A stretch of DNA of 47,858 bases from Desulfobacteraceae bacterium (GTDB lineage: Bacteria > Desulfobacterota > Desulfobacteria > Desulfobacterales > Desulfosarcinaceae), in NCBI GenBank assembly GCA_027068085.1, contig JAMOUQ010000015.1, forward strand, positions 1 through 47,858, given 5' to 3'. Positions 8,970 through 17,478 of this stretch are shown one piece after another. Below the pieces are notes generated by a model. It saw only the letters and a program-made list of their open reading frames with translations, was not told where the DNA came from and made no database searches. Within the stretch, counting starts at the first letter, position 1; each line of letters begins with the position of its first letter. The translations under genes were made by a program, and so were the position numbers.

Positions 8970-10412
8970 TCAGTTTTTGGAGCCGCTTTTCCGAGCTGCA
9001 GTAGGCAGGTCTGCCAGCAGCTGCCGGAGCTTGTCTTTCAGACTCGGGTCCGTTGTTTTTTCCAGTGCCCGGCGGATGTGGAAGCGGGCTTTTCGGGGCT
9101 GGTGTTTTTTAAGATAGAACTGGCCGAGGTAATAATGGGCCCGCGCCAGTTTGCCGCTTTCGCCGACAAGCTGCCCCAGGAAATAGTACCCCTCCGGGTA
9201 ATCCGGGTGGGTGGCGATCAGTTTTTCCAGGGTCGCAATGGCCTGATCTTTCTTTCCGGCCTCGGCCTGGCTGCGTCCCAGGTAAAATAGGATCTCGGGA
9301 TGCTTGCCGCCCATGTCCAGGGCGCTTTGCAGGGTTTGCCCGGCCGCCTGCCATTTTCCTTCCAGAAAGTAAAGCCGGCCAAGATCCTTGACCACCAGCG
9401 GGTCCAGGGCCATGCGGGAGACAGCGGCCTTGAGATGGGTTTCAGCCTCCTGGAGGCGGTTGGCCCTGATCAGGGCCAGGCCGAGGCCGTATTGGCCCAT
9501 GGGATCGTTGGCATTGGCGGCCAGTATGGTTCTGAAATGCTTGAGGGCTCTTTCCAGATTGCCGTAGCGGCCTATGAAGTAAGTATGCATCCTGGCATAG
9601 GCGTTCGCGGTCTTGTTTGACGGCGGCGGTCGTTTTTTGCCCTTTTCATGGCGTTCGATCCAGGTGTCGATGTATGCCAGCCTGGCTTCGACCGCCGGAT
9701 GGGTTTTGAGGTAGGTGGGGATCTGCTTGCTGCCGAACCATTGCTTGGAGCGGATGGCTTTCAGGACCTTCAGCAGTCCCCTGGCGCTGTAGCCGGCCTT
9801 TGAAAGGTTGAGCAACCCTATTTCATCGGCCTGGATCTCGTCCTTGCGGCTGTAAGAGAGCATGGCGCTCTGGCCGGCGGCCATGGACCCCACGGCAAGG
9901 GCGTTGCCCGGGGCGGCCGCACCGCCCATTCCGAGAAAGATTCCGGCCACCATCCCGGCCAGGGTGGCTATCTGAACCTTCTTGGCCTTCTGGATGCGGC
10001 GGCTGATGTGGCGGCAGATGACGTGGGCGATTTCATGGGAGAGGATACCGGCCAGCTGGTCTTCGGTATCCATTATTTCCAGCAGGCCGCTGTTGATGAA
10101 AACATGGCCGGCGGGGGTGGCAAAGGCGTTGTAGACGTCGGAACGGATGACGTAGAATCTGTAGTCGAAAGGTTGCGGGCCGGCCACCGCCAGGATCTTG
10201 CGGCCGATGCGGTCGATGACGCCGGTGATCTCAGGATCGGTTATGAATTGGTATTGCCCGGCAACATGTCTGAGGACCTGCCGGCCCAGGTCCTTTTCCT
10301 CCTTGATGGTCAGGGCCGGGCAGGGGGGAGCGCCAAGTCCGATGGATACGGTCACCACCAGGATGATTTTCAGAAGCTTGAGCGGCCATCGGCTTATATG
10401 TTTGGTCTGCAT
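8970..10412 (-). CDS. Exported M48 family metalloprotease with TPR repeats (BepA/YfgC-like)
   Basis: 480 residues from ATG 10412. The open frame continues much further upstream but there it is only the shadow of parA. A signal peptide (about residues 1-33, LKLLKIILVVTVSIGLGAPPCPA) is followed by a peptidase M48 domain with zinc motif HEIAH (126-130) and third ligand E192 in KDEIQADEIG. The C-terminal 200 residues form several TPR units (for example DPMGQYGLGLALIRANRLQE and HPEILFYLGRSQAEAGKKDQ). This matches BepA-type periplasmic proteases/chaperones acting on outer-membrane protein assembly. It is divergent from parA with about 110 bp between and convergent with fusA. The exact start is uncertain because no strong SD is visible; in-frame ATGs lie upstream. 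Confidence 0.88.
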   Translation of the reverse strand: MQTKHISRWPLKLLKIILVVTVSIGLGAPPCPALTIKEEKDLGRQVLRHVAGQYQFITDPEITGVIDRIGRKILAVAGPQPFDYRFYVIRSDVYNAFATPAGHVFINSGLLEIMDTEDQLAGILSHEIAHVICRHISRRIQKAKKVQIATLAGMVAGIFLGMGGAAAPGNALAVGSMAAGQSAMLSYSRKDEIQADEIGLLNLSKAGYSARGLLKVLKAIRSKQWFGSKQIPTYLKTHPAVEARLAYIDTWIERHEKGKKRPPPSNKTANAYARMHTYFIGRYGNLERALKHFRTILAANANDPMGQYGLGLALIRANRLQEAETHLKAAVSRMALDPLVVKDLGRLYFLEGKWQAAGQTLQSALDMGGKHPEILFYLGRSQAEAGKKDQAIATLEKLIATHPDYPEGYYFLGQLVGESGKLARAHYYLGQFYLKKHQPRKARFHIRRALEKTTDPSLKDKLRQLLADLPTAARKSGSKN

Positions 10413-10523
10413 GATAACGACTTTCAGTGAGAAACGCCTTGGTATTACCTTTTCTGTCGATCCGATCATGGCATATTCCATCTTTCTTTTCAAACCACCT
10501 CTTTTGTGATACATGTTTGGGCC

Positions 10524-11312
10524 ATGGCACAGGTGATCTGCATAGCCAACCAAAAGGGCGGGGTGGGCAAGACGACTACGGCCATCAATCTGTCCACGGC
10601 CCTGGCAATATTCGAAAAAAAGACCCTCCTGGTGGACTGTGATCCCCAGGCCAATGCCACCACCGGAATGGGGGTCGAAAAGTCCGGCCTGCAAAAGACC
10701 CTCTACCATGGCATGATCGGCCAAGCCGACGCCAGGCAGCTGATGGTGGACTACAGGGTGGAAACCCTCAAAATATTGCCTTCCAGGGTGGAATTGATCG
10801 GCTTCGAGGTGGAGATGATGAGCCAGCCCGGCCGGGAGACGGCATTGAAGCGCCTCCTGGCCCCGGTCCGTGATGATTTCGACTATATCCTCATAGATTG
10901 CCCTCCCTCCCTCAGCCTGCTGACCGTAAATGCCATGACCGCCGCCGACACCCTGCTGATACCCTTGCAGTGCGAGTTCTATGCCCTGGAGGGGTTGAGC
11001 CAGCTGATGCAGACCTACCGGCGCATCCGGAACGGTCTGAATCCGGACTTGCAGATTGCGGGCATCCTGCTGACCATGTTCGACCGCCGGACCAACCTCT
11101 CCCAGCAGGTGGCTGAAAATGCGACCGGTTATTTCAAGGAGCTCGTCTTCAGAACGGTTATTCCCCGTAACGTCCGGCTGGGGGAATCGCCGAGCTTCGG
11201 CAAGCCGATCCTGCTCTACGACGCCACTTCCACCGGTTCGAAAAGCTATTTTGCCCTGGCCAGGGAAATTCTCAACAACCACGGTTCCGGAAGATTACAG
11301 GCAGCCCCATGA
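10524..11312 (+). CDS. parA: Chromosome partitioning ATPase ParA/Soj
   Basis: 262-residue Walker-type ATPase. The deviant Walker A motif QKGGVGKTTTAINLS is near residues 10-24, A' is VDCDPQANAT and Walker B is YILIDCPPSLSLLT. With ParB it forms a nucleoid-bound gradient that segregates chromosome origins. ATG 10524 is chosen because the protein then begins MAQVICIANQKGG, as in Soj proteins; a GTG at 10506 is less likely. It overlaps parB by four bases (ATGA), implying translational coupling. It is divergent from the M48 protease gene. Confidence 0.95.
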   Translation: MAQVICIANQKGGVGKTTTAINLSTALAIFEKKTLLVDCDPQANATTGMGVEKSGLQKTLYHGMIGQADARQLMVDYRVETLKILPSRVELIGFEVEMMSQPGRETALKRLLAPVRDDFDYILIDCPPSLSLLTVNAMTAADTLLIPLQCEFYALEGLSQLMQTYRRIRNGLNPDLQIAGILLTMFDRRTNLSQQVAENATGYFKELVFRTVIPRNVRLGESPSFGKPILLYDATSTGSKSYFALAREILNNHGSGRLQAAP

Positions 11313-12229
11313 GTGCTAAAAGCAAAGGCGGCTCAGGCGCCAGGAAACGCAGGAAGATGGTTCTGGGAAAAGGGCTGGAAGCCCTGATTCCGGAAGGGCC
11401 GGCAGCGGCGGACGAGCAGCCCGCAGCCGGGAAGGATTTTTTTCATTGCCCCCTGGATGATATCGTGCCCAATCCTTACCAGCCCAGGCTCAACTTTTCG
11501 GCCGAAGAGCTGCGGCAGCTGGCAGATTCGGTGAAGGCCCAGGGGGTTTTGCAACCGCTGCTGGTGCGCCCTCTTGCTGCAGGCGGCTACGAGCTGGTCG
11601 CCGGTGAGCGGCGCCTGCGGGCGGCCCGCCTGGCCGGTCTGAACACGGTTCCGGTGGTGGTCAAGGATGTTTCCGATGCCGAGATGATCGAAATGTCGAT
11701 CGTGGAAAACATCCAGCGGGAAAATCTCAATCCCATGGAGGAAGCCGAGGCTTATCACCGGCTGATAACCGAATTCGACCTCACCCAGGAAGAGGCTGCC
11801 GCCAGGGTGGGTAAAAGCCGTTCGGCCGTTGCCAATTTTCTGCGCCTGCGCCAGTTGCCCGAGCCCATCAAGGCCAGCATCATGGACGGCAAGCTCAGCA
11901 TGGGCCACGCCCGGGCCCTGCTGGGGGCCGAAACCCCCGCTCATCAGACAGCGGTCTGGAGGGCCGTGATCGAAAAAGGCCTTTCGGTGCGCCAGACCGA
12001 AGCCATGGTCAGGAAGCTGCGCAAAGGCACCCCAAAGCCCAAGTCCGACAGTCCGGATTCCGGCAACACCTTCTACGCCAGCCTTGCCGAGGACCTTTCG
12101 CGCCGTTTCGGCACCAAGGTCCAGATCAAGCGGAAGGGCAAGGTGGGCAAACTGGAGATCGAGTTTTACAATGATCAGGACCTGCAAAGGGTCCTGGACT
12201 TGCTGGATGCCGGCCAAAGCGACCTTTGA
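11309..12229 (+). CDS. parB: Chromosome partitioning protein ParB (CTPase, parS-binding)
   Basis: 306 residues. A basic N-terminus with [14 protein letters not shown] (the ParA-interaction region) is followed by the ParB/Srx CTPase domain (about 45-135) with the PNPYQPR and [13 protein letters not shown] boxes. The segment [19 protein letters not shown] comes next, then a helix-turn-helix ([23 protein letters not shown], about 155-178). The C-terminal dimerisation part ends RVLDLLDAG. The family binds parS and spreads as a CTP-dependent clamp. Translationally coupled to parA. I noticed no obvious parS palindrome in the window, but a systematic motif scan was not possible. Confidence 0.95.
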   Translation: MSAKSKGGSGARKRRKMVLGKGLEALIPEGPAAADEQPAAGKDFFHCPLDDIVPNPYQPRLNFSAEELRQLADSVKAQGVLQPLLVRPLAAGGYELVAGERRLRAARLAGLNTVPVVVKDVSDAEMIEMSIVENIQRENLNPMEEAEAYHRLITEFDLTQEEAAARVGKSRSAVANFLRLRQLPEPIKASIMDGKLSMGHARALLGAETPAHQTAVWRAVIEKGLSVRQTEAMVRKLRKGTPKPKSDSPDSGNTFYASLAEDLSRRFGTKVQIKRKGKVGKLEIEFYNDQDLQRVLDLLDAGQSDL

Positions 12230-12236
12230 CAAAACC

Positions 12237-12761
12237 GTGGGACTGCATATCATCATAGACGGGTACAACCTGATCCGGCGCAGCCCGGCCATGGCCAGGC
12301 TCGACCGCCGGGACCTGGAGGCCGGGCGCATGGCCCTGGTGAAAAGACTGGCGGCCTATAAAAAGGTGAAGCATCACCGTCTGACCGTGGTTTTCGACGG
12401 TGCCGGCGGGCCGGCCGGATTGTTGCGCCGTGACCGGATCCGGGGAATAGAGATCCATTTTTCAGGGCCCGGAGAAACGGCCGACACCCTCATCAAGCGG
12501 ATGGTCAGAAACGCCGGGGACAGGGTGCTGGTCGTCAGCTCCGATCGCGAAGTGACAGGCTTTGCCGCTGCCGCCGGAGCCGATACCTTAGAGAGTGAGC
12601 TCTTCGAACAGCGGCTGGCCATGGCCGAGATGATGGAGCTGAAAGGGCCGGCGGACGAGGTCCCGGAAAGGCAGCGCCGCCTGACGACCCGCAAGAAAGG
12701 CCCCGCCCGCAGGCTTTCCAAGAAACAGCGGCGCCAGCAGAGGATGCTCGCGAAACTCTGA
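12237..12761 (+). CDS. NYN/YacP-like (DUF901) predicted RNase
   Basis: About 174 residues from GTG 12237. An in-frame ATG at 12207 overlaps parB and would add ten residues; neither start has a clear SD, so the start is uncertain. The protein opens LHIIIDGYNLIRRSP, followed by VVFDGAGG and VVSSDREV. This acidic-residue pattern belongs to the PIN-like NYN/YacP fold associated with ribosome-linked RNA cleavage. The C-terminus is very basic (KGPARRLSKKQRRQQRM), consistent with RNA binding. It lies immediately after parB, probably in the same operon. Function by family only. Confidence 0.8.
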   Translation: MGLHIIIDGYNLIRRSPAMARLDRRDLEAGRMALVKRLAAYKKVKHHRLTVVFDGAGGPAGLLRRDRIRGIEIHFSGPGETADTLIKRMVRNAGDRVLVVSSDREVTGFAAAAGADTLESELFEQRLAMAEMMELKGPADEVPERQRRLTTRKKGPARRLSKKQRRQQRMLAKL

Positions 12762-12781
12762 AGGAGGAGGCTTTCGTCAGG

Positions 12782-12823
12782 ATGATGGCAACCCCTGTAA
12801 GAAACCGGGTGATCGGTCGATGA
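12782..12823 (+). CDS. Possible 13-codon ORF coupled to the DUF3842 gene
   Basis: A very strong SD (AAGGAGGAGG, 12761-12770) is followed after 11 bases by ATGATG opening a 13-codon frame (MMATPVRNRVIGR). Its TGA overlaps the ATG of the DUF3842 gene. The DUF3842 gene itself has only a weak SD. Inference: the mini-ORF may deliver ribosomes by termination-reinitiation. It could be chance. Confidence 0.25.
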   Translation: MMATPVRNRVIGR

Positions 12824-13239
12824 AAAAGATTTGCGTAATTGACGGACAGGGAGGCGGAATAGGCAGTACCGTTATCAGGAAGCTCAAGGATGTCTTCGGC
12901 GAAACGGTCGAGATCATCGCCCTGGGAACCAATGCCATTGCCACGGCCCAGATGCTCAAGGCCAAGGCCAACCGGGGGGCTTCCGGTGAAAACGCCATCG
13001 TCCGCATGGCGGCGGCAGCCGATGTGATCATCGGCCCCCTGGCCGTCGTCCTGGCCCACTCAATGATGGGAGAAGTCACCCCGGCCATGGCAGAGGCCGT
13101 ATCGGCCAGTCCGGCGGTCAAACTTATTCTGCCCCTGACCCAGGAAAGGATTTCCATAGTGGGGGTGTGCGATGATCCCCTGCCACACCTGGTGGACATG
13201 CTGATCGAACAACACCTGCGGCCGGTTCTGGAGGATTGA
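12820..13239 (+). CDS. DUF3842 family protein
   Basis: 139 residues matching the DUF3842 pattern. It begins MKKICVIDGQGGGIGSTVIRKL with a nucleotide-binding-like glycine-rich loop, then EIIALGTNAIATAQMLKAKA, a central GASGENAIV and a C-terminal RISIVGVCDDPLPHLVDMLI. The biochemical role of this family is unknown. It is followed 42 bases later by a CooT gene, suggesting co-expression. The ATG overlaps the stop of a preceding 13-codon ORF with a strong SD. Confidence 0.85.
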   Translation: MKKICVIDGQGGGIGSTVIRKLKDVFGETVEIIALGTNAIATAQMLKAKANRGASGENAIVRMAAAADVIIGPLAVVLAHSMMGEVTPAMAEAVSASPAVKLILPLTQERISIVGVCDDPLPHLVDMLIEQHLRPVLED

Positions 13240-13281
13240 GGCCGGCCCTGCAGGATAAAATCACATTTTGGAGGAAGTCCC

Positions 13282-13467
13282 ATGTGTGAAGCCAACGCCT
13301 ACATCATAGAAAACGACGAACCCCGTCTTATCATGGAAGCCGTCGATACCATCGAGCCGTCTGACGAAGGGTTGAAACTGGTCAACATCTTCGGCGAGCA
13401 GAAGTTCGTCAAAGCCTCCATTCATGCCCTTTCGCTGGTCGATCATAAAGTGTACTTGAAACCTTAG
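13282..13467 (+). CDS. CooT family nickel-binding protein
   Basis: 61 residues, the usual length for CooT-like proteins. It begins MCEANAYI; in characterised family members the N-terminal Cys2 is used for nickel binding by the dimer. The remainder (MEAVDTIEPSDEGLKLVNIFGEQKFV) fits the small beta-rich, Hfq-like fold. A GGAGG is placed 7 bases before the ATG. CooT was first described beside CO-dehydrogenase genes, but none is seen here; instead it lies between DUF3842 and ispH. A role in nickel handling is by family only. Confidence 0.85.
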   Translation: MCEANAYIIENDEPRLIMEAVDTIEPSDEGLKLVNIFGEQKFVKASIHALSLVDHKVYLKP

Positions 13468-13476
13468 CCGGCCACC

Positions 13477-15219
13477 ATGAAGATCATCGTAGCCAGGACC
13501 GCCGGATTTTGCATGGGCGTCCGGCGGGCAGTGGAGATGGTGTTCGATGCTCCCGGCAAGTACACTGCTCCCATCTATACTTACGGCCCCCTGATTCACA
13601 ATCCCCAGGTTCTTGACCTGTGCGCGGAAAAGGGGATCAGGATCCTGGATACGATTCCGGAAAAAGGGTGCGGTACGGTCCTCATCCGGGCCCATGGTGT
13701 CCCGCCCCGGATCAAGACCCGGCTGAAGGCAGCCGGTTTCACCGTGGTAGATACCACCTGTCCCAGGGTTATCAAGGTTCAGACCATAATCCGCGCACAG
13801 GCCCGAAAGGGTTACGAGGTCATCATCCTGGGTGACCAGGATCATCCCGAGGTCGTCGGCCTGCTGGGCTATGCCGGAGACCGGGGCCACGTGGTGGGCA
13901 GCCTGGAAGCTCTGGCGCAGCTGCCCGAGTATGAAAAGGCCATCGTCGTGGCCCAGACCACCCAGAATACGCGGCTGTTCGAGCAGGTCCAGAGCTGGGT
14001 TGAAAGCCGCCGGCCCCATTACCGGCTGTTCAACACCATCTGTGATTCCACCGAGAAAAGGCAGCACGAAGTCAGGCGGATGGCTCCCCATGTCGACGCC
14101 CTGGTGGTCGTCGGCGGCAGGCAAAGCGGCAATACCAGGCGGCTGGCCGAGATAGCATCTAATTACGGAAAGACAGCCTTCCATATTGAAACCGCCGCCG
14201 AGCTGGATGCCGATTCCCTGGCCGGGTGCCGCAGCATAGGTATTACCGCAGGGGCCTCGACCCCGTCCTGGATCATCAAACAGGTGTTCCGGGCAGTGGA
14301 AAAACTGCCGACGGTAAAGCCTGCCGGTCTGGGGGGGCGCTGGCTTACCTTCCAGAGGGTATTGCTGCTGACCAATGTTTATGTCGCCTTGGGGGCCGGA
14401 TGCCTGGCCTTTGCCGTCTCCCAGCTGCAAAGAGGACATCTGGTGGCCGAGCATGTGCTGGCCGCCATGTTTTACGTGTTGTCGATGCATATTCTCAACC
14501 ACCTCACCGGCCGGGCAGAAGACCGTTACAACAGCCCGGACCGGGAGCGTTTCTATTCGGCCCACAAGCGGCTGCTGGCAGCAGTCGCCCTGGCGGCCGG
14601 GACACTGGGCTTGATGGCTGCTTTCCGGATGGGTCGACTCCCATTCGGAGTGCTGCTGGTCATGAGCGCCCTGGGTCTGGCCTACAATATTCAGCTGGTG
14701 CCGTCAGGAGTCTGGCCGCGCTTGCGATGGCGACGGCTGCGGGACATCCCCGGATCCAAAACCCTGCTGATAGCCTTGGCCTGGGCGGTCGTGACCAGTC
14801 TGTTGCCTGTTCTGGGCGGCCGGCATCCCTCTGGCTGGGCGACCATTGCGAGTTTTGGCTGGACCGCCGGAATGGTTTTCAGCCGCACCCTGTTTTTCGA
14901 TATTCTCGACATGCAGGGGGACCGGATCGTCGGCAAGGAGACCCTGGCCATAGTTCTGGGCGAGGAAAAATCCTTCAAACTCATTTACACAGTTTTGGCC
15001 ATTACGGTCTTGGGCCTCGTGGCCGGGGCGTTGGCCGGCCTCCTGCCGCCCCTGGCCTATGGCCTGACAGGTTGTTCACTGCTTATGGCGGCCATGGCCT
15101 GGAGGCACCAGCGCCGCTGTGAGCCGGCGGGGATAAAGCTGGAATTCGGGGTTGAGAGCATTTTCATCCTGGCCGGAATAATGGCCCTGATTTTCTGCCT
15201 GCTGGCGGGGAAATGCTGA
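13477..15219 (+). CDS. ispH: IspH (LytB) fused to a UbiA-family prenyltransferase domain
   Basis: 580 residues, twice the usual IspH length. Residues 1-280 are a complete 4-hydroxy-3-methylbut-2-enyl diphosphate reductase (last MEP-pathway step). The three [4Fe-4S] cysteines are present in GFCMGV, DTTCPRV and NTICDST, with AHGVPP, GDQDHPEV, VAQTTQ and SGNTRRLAEI also intact. Residues about 290-578 form a polytopic membrane domain with the second UbiA aspartate motif intact (D475-I-L-D478-M-Q-G-D482, then GKETLAIVLG). The first motif is atypical (N341...E348-D349-R-Y-N352-S-P-D355). UbiA enzymes transfer isoprenoid chains to aromatic or other acceptors. No frameshift at the junction (about 14318-14345). 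Starts 9 bases after cooT; convergent with plsY with a 3-base gap. The acceptor is unknown. Confidence 0.9.
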   Translation: MKIIVARTAGFCMGVRRAVEMVFDAPGKYTAPIYTYGPLIHNPQVLDLCAEKGIRILDTIPEKGCGTVLIRAHGVPPRIKTRLKAAGFTVVDTTCPRVIKVQTIIRAQARKGYEVIILGDQDHPEVVGLLGYAGDRGHVVGSLEALAQLPEYEKAIVVAQTTQNTRLFEQVQSWVESRRPHYRLFNTICDSTEKRQHEVRRMAPHVDALVVVGGRQSGNTRRLAEIASNYGKTAFHIETAAELDADSLAGCRSIGITAGASTPSWIIKQVFRAVEKLPTVKPAGLGGRWLTFQRVLLLTNVYVALGAGCLAFAVSQLQRGHLVAEHVLAAMFYVLSMHILNHLTGRAEDRYNSPDRERFYSAHKRLLAAVALAAGTLGLMAAFRMGRLPFGVLLVMSALGLAYNIQLVPSGVWPRLRWRRLRDIPGSKTLLIALAWAVVTSLLPVLGGRHPSGWATIASFGWTAGMVFSRTLFFDILDMQGDRIVGKETLAIVLGEEKSFKLIYTVLAITVLGLVAGALAGLLPPLAYGLTGCSLLMAAMAWRHQRRCEPAGIKLEFGVESIFILAGIMALIFCLLAGKC

Positions 15220-15222
15220 TAA

Positions 15223-15840
15223 TCAGGACCCCAGGCGGGGCTCCTGGCCTTTGAGCAGGCGTTTGATGTTGTCCTTGTGGCGATAGATTATCAGGGCCGC
15301 TATAAGCCAGGTCGCAACCAGAAGGGCCCGCTTGTCGCCAAAGAGCCAGACCGCCGGCGGCAGGGCGGCGGCTGCTGCCAGGGATCCGGGCGATACCCTT
15401 TTGCTCAGCTTCACCACGGCGGCGAATATCGCGGCTGAAATCAGGCAGGCCGCCGGACAGTCGATCAGATAGACTCCGGCGGCGGTGGCGACTCCTTTGC
15501 CGCTGGGTCTGAAACCAAGGTAGACCGGGAACAGGTGTCCGCAGACAGCTGCCAGGGCCACCAGGGCCACCAGTGTGTCGTGCTGGCCGGGGCTGAAATG
15601 GCTTTCCAGGGCCAGGCTGACTCCGGCCGGCAGGGCGCCCTTGGCGGCATCCAGCAAGAGGGTGACCAGGCCCAGACGGTTGCCGGCCAGCCGGCGGACA
15701 TTGGAGGCCCCGACGTTGCCGCTTCCGTGTCGCCTGATGTCTATTCCGGCATAGATCCGGCCCAGGATCAGGGCCCAGGGAATGGACCCCAGCAGGTAAG
15801 CCCCGAGCGGCAGGCAGATGAAAAGAAGTGTTTTTTCCAT
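15223..15840 (-). CDS. plsY: Acyl-phosphate:glycerol-3-phosphate acyltransferase PlsY
   Basis: 205-residue multi-pass membrane enzyme that makes lysophosphatidic acid from acyl-phosphate. Family signatures are clear: LLGSIPWALILGR near the start, RRHGSGNVGASNVRR (motif 1), LLLDAAKGALPA (motif 2) and GHLFPVYLGFRPSGKGVAT (motif 3). About six membrane segments; normal length. Convergent with the ispH fusion and divergent from the Smr gene. Confidence 0.94.
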   Translation of the reverse strand: MEKTLLFICLPLGAYLLGSIPWALILGRIYAGIDIRRHGSGNVGASNVRRLAGNRLGLVTLLLDAAKGALPAGVSLALESHFSPGQHDTLVALVALAAVCGHLFPVYLGFRPSGKGVATAAGVYLIDCPAACLISAAIFAAVVKLSKRVSPGSLAAAAALPPAVWLFGDKRALLVATWLIAALIIYRHKDNIKRLLKGQEPRLGS

Positions 15841-15924
15841 ACCAAATTAGTTAAAGCCTGAGTCGAACGCTTCAAATTTCGATAATATACACGGGATACA
15901 CCCTTTTAGGCAATATGGCAAACC

Positions 15925-15942
15925 ACCTGTCGGGTGACAGGT
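15925..15942. repeat. Inverted repeat upstream of the Smr gene
   Basis: ACCTGTC and GACAGGT form perfect 7-base arms around a 4-base loop in the plsY/smr intergenic region. No T-tract follows, so it is not a terminator. It may be an operator or an mRNA hairpin in the smr leader. Confidence 0.4.
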
Positions 15943-16017
15943 AAAACGCTCTGCCCGTGTTTATAATTTGTTGATGTTAATGAAACGCTCGGCTCGCGGC
16001 TGCCGGAGGATGCGCCC

Positions 16018-16299
16018 GTGGACCCGGTAAAGATTCCCATCGACGGCGTGCTGGACCTGCATACTTTCGATCCGCGCCAGCTGCCACAATTGCTCGACGA
16101 TTACCTGGAAGCCTGCCTGGAGGCCGGAATCGGTTCGGTAAGGGTGATTCACGGCAAGGGCGGCGGCGTTTTGCGCCGCAGGGTCCACGGGCTGCTGGAG
16201 CGGCACAGGCTGGTGCGGTCCTTCAGGGACGCACCGCCGGAAGCCGGGGGATGGGGGGCCACTCTGGTGGAATTAAAACGCGATAAATTTGTTGAATAA
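16018..16299 (+). CDS. Small Smr-domain protein
   Basis: 93-residue stand-alone Smr domain. The GTG start at 16018 is supported by GGAGGA (16005-16010) at a 7-base spacing. Signature motifs are VLDLHTF (D-x-H) and IHGKGGGVLR (HGKG), separated by the usual helical segment. Smr domains act as DNA or RNA endonucleases or binders in MutS2 and SmrA/SmrB proteins; SmrB-type proteins cleave mRNA at collided ribosomes. Which role applies here is unknown. Transcribed divergently from plsY. Confidence 0.88.
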   Translation: MDPVKIPIDGVLDLHTFDPRQLPQLLDDYLEACLEAGIGSVRVIHGKGGGVLRRRVHGLLERHRLVRSFRDAPPEAGGWGATLVELKRDKFVE

Positions 16300-16447
16300 T
16301 ATTTAATTTATGATATAGAATCAAAATAAATAAACGGTAATTTGTGACAGGGTCCCAAAAAAGTTTGAAAACTGAATGGCTTCGTAACGATTTCCGACTA
16401 CTTGCGATGCCGTCAATCTGTTTCCAGCCTTCAAAGGGGGTGCCCCC

Positions 16448-16816
16448 ATGCCCGCCACCGTACTGGTTATAGACAATGAACCCGATCAGGTCGACATAAT
16501 GTCTCAGATACTTGCCAAGCTGGGCCATAAAGTGGTGACCGCCGTTTCCGGAACAGACGCCCTGGCCGTTCTGGAAGCCAACCGGGTGGATATCGTTTTC
16601 CTCGATTTGATAATGCCCGACATGGACGGCACCGAGCTTTGCGAACGGATCAAGATGATCAATCCCCGGGCGGTGGTCTTCGCCTTTTCCGGCCATGTGT
16701 CACTGTACGATCCCGATAAACTGAAAAAAGTAGGTTTTGCCGGGACCATTTCCAAACCCATCGATATAGGCCAGATAGGCAGGGCGATTGAAGACGTGGT
16801 TGGAAATCGCAGATAG
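16448..16816 (+). CDS. Single-domain response regulator (receiver)
   Basis: 122-residue CheY-like receiver without an output domain. Phospho-acceptor D53 lies in FLDLIMPDMDG, the acidic pocket is D9/E11 (VIDNEP), the conserved hydroxyl is S81 (FSGH) and the lysine is K103 (SKPID). No histidine kinase gene is adjacent. The start region is unusual: GGGGG (16436-16440), the only SD-like sequence, is followed almost immediately by CCCCC up to the ATG, so a short hairpin could mask it. Convergent with the CPBP gene. Confidence 0.9.
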   Translation: MPATVLVIDNEPDQVDIMSQILAKLGHKVVTAVSGTDALAVLEANRVDIVFLDLIMPDMDGTELCERIKMINPRAVVFAFSGHVSLYDPDKLKKVGFAGTISKPIDIGQIGRAIEDVVGNRR

Positions 16817-16830
16817 GCCCTTGTCGCGGC

Positions 16831-17478
16831 TCAGCCGGAGATCAGGAAGGAGATGCCGAAGATGGCCAGATTGCCGGTGACGTGGATCACCACCGGTGAT
16901 GCCAGGCTGCCGCTTTTCTCGTAAGCCAGGGCAAAGACTATTGCTCCTATCAGCTGATTGAAGGGAAGACCTTCCACCGAGTGCAGGCTGACAAACAATG
17001 CGGTGGAGCCGCAGACGGCCAGGCCTGTTCCCCATCGTCTCAGGTAGCCGTATACAATGCCGCGGAAGAAAAACTCCTCGGCCACCGGGCCGATGACACC
17101 ACCGACTGCCAGGAACCACAAGCGTTCAGACAATGCCGGAGGCAGCTGGGCCCTGGCCAGGGGTAAAAGGTCGATGCCGCCCAAAAACAGGGCGCCTGTG
17201 TAAACTGCCAGCCCGGCCAGTGCGAAACAGGCCGACCAGACGGCACCATGGATGAGTCCCGGTACCAGCCGGCGGCGGGAAATACCGAATCCCGGCAGGC
17301 CGCCGAACCTGGCCGCGGCGGCCCAGCAGCCGGCTGTCTCCAGGATTCTGGCAGCAGCCAGCAAAGGCCATTTGCCGGCGGGCCAGGCTTTCAGGGCCAG
17401 CCACAGCCCTGCCTCCAGGAACAGGATCAGGCTGCAGGCCGCAATCAGGCAGGCCGGAGTTATTCTCCTTGTTTCCAT
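16831..17478 (-). CDS. CPBP (CAAX protease/bacteriocin-processing) family membrane protease
   Basis: 215 residues, about 6-7 hydrophobic segments. Family motifs are E134-E135-F-F-F-R-G, FVSLH (H166) and the last motif HVTGN (H199), so the glutamate/histidine metal-binding set is intact. Such Rce1-like proteases act in prenyl-protein processing in eukaryotes; bacterial substrates are mostly unknown. Its start overlaps the end of the upstream HEAT-repeat membrane protein gene by 19 bases, indicating co-translation. Confidence 0.86.
   Translation of the reverse strand: METRRITPACLIAACSLILFLEAGLWLALKAWPAGKWPLLAAARILETAGCWAAAARFGGLPGFGISRRRLVPGLIHGAVWSACFALAGLAVYTGALFLGGIDLLPLARAQLPPALSERLWFLAVGGVIGPVAEEFFFRGIVYGYLRRWGTGLAVCGSTALFVSLHSVEGLPFNQLIGAIVFALAYEKSGSLASPVVIHVTGNLAIFGISFLISG

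Noticed and set aside
10413-11282. 290-codon N-terminal extension of the M48 protease frame
   Set aside because: It is the mirror of parA, and the signal peptide begins at ATG 10412.
15925-15942. LexA box before the Smr gene
   Set aside because: The arms read CTGT-N6-ACAG, whereas the classical SOS box needs N8, and no SOS gene is nearby.
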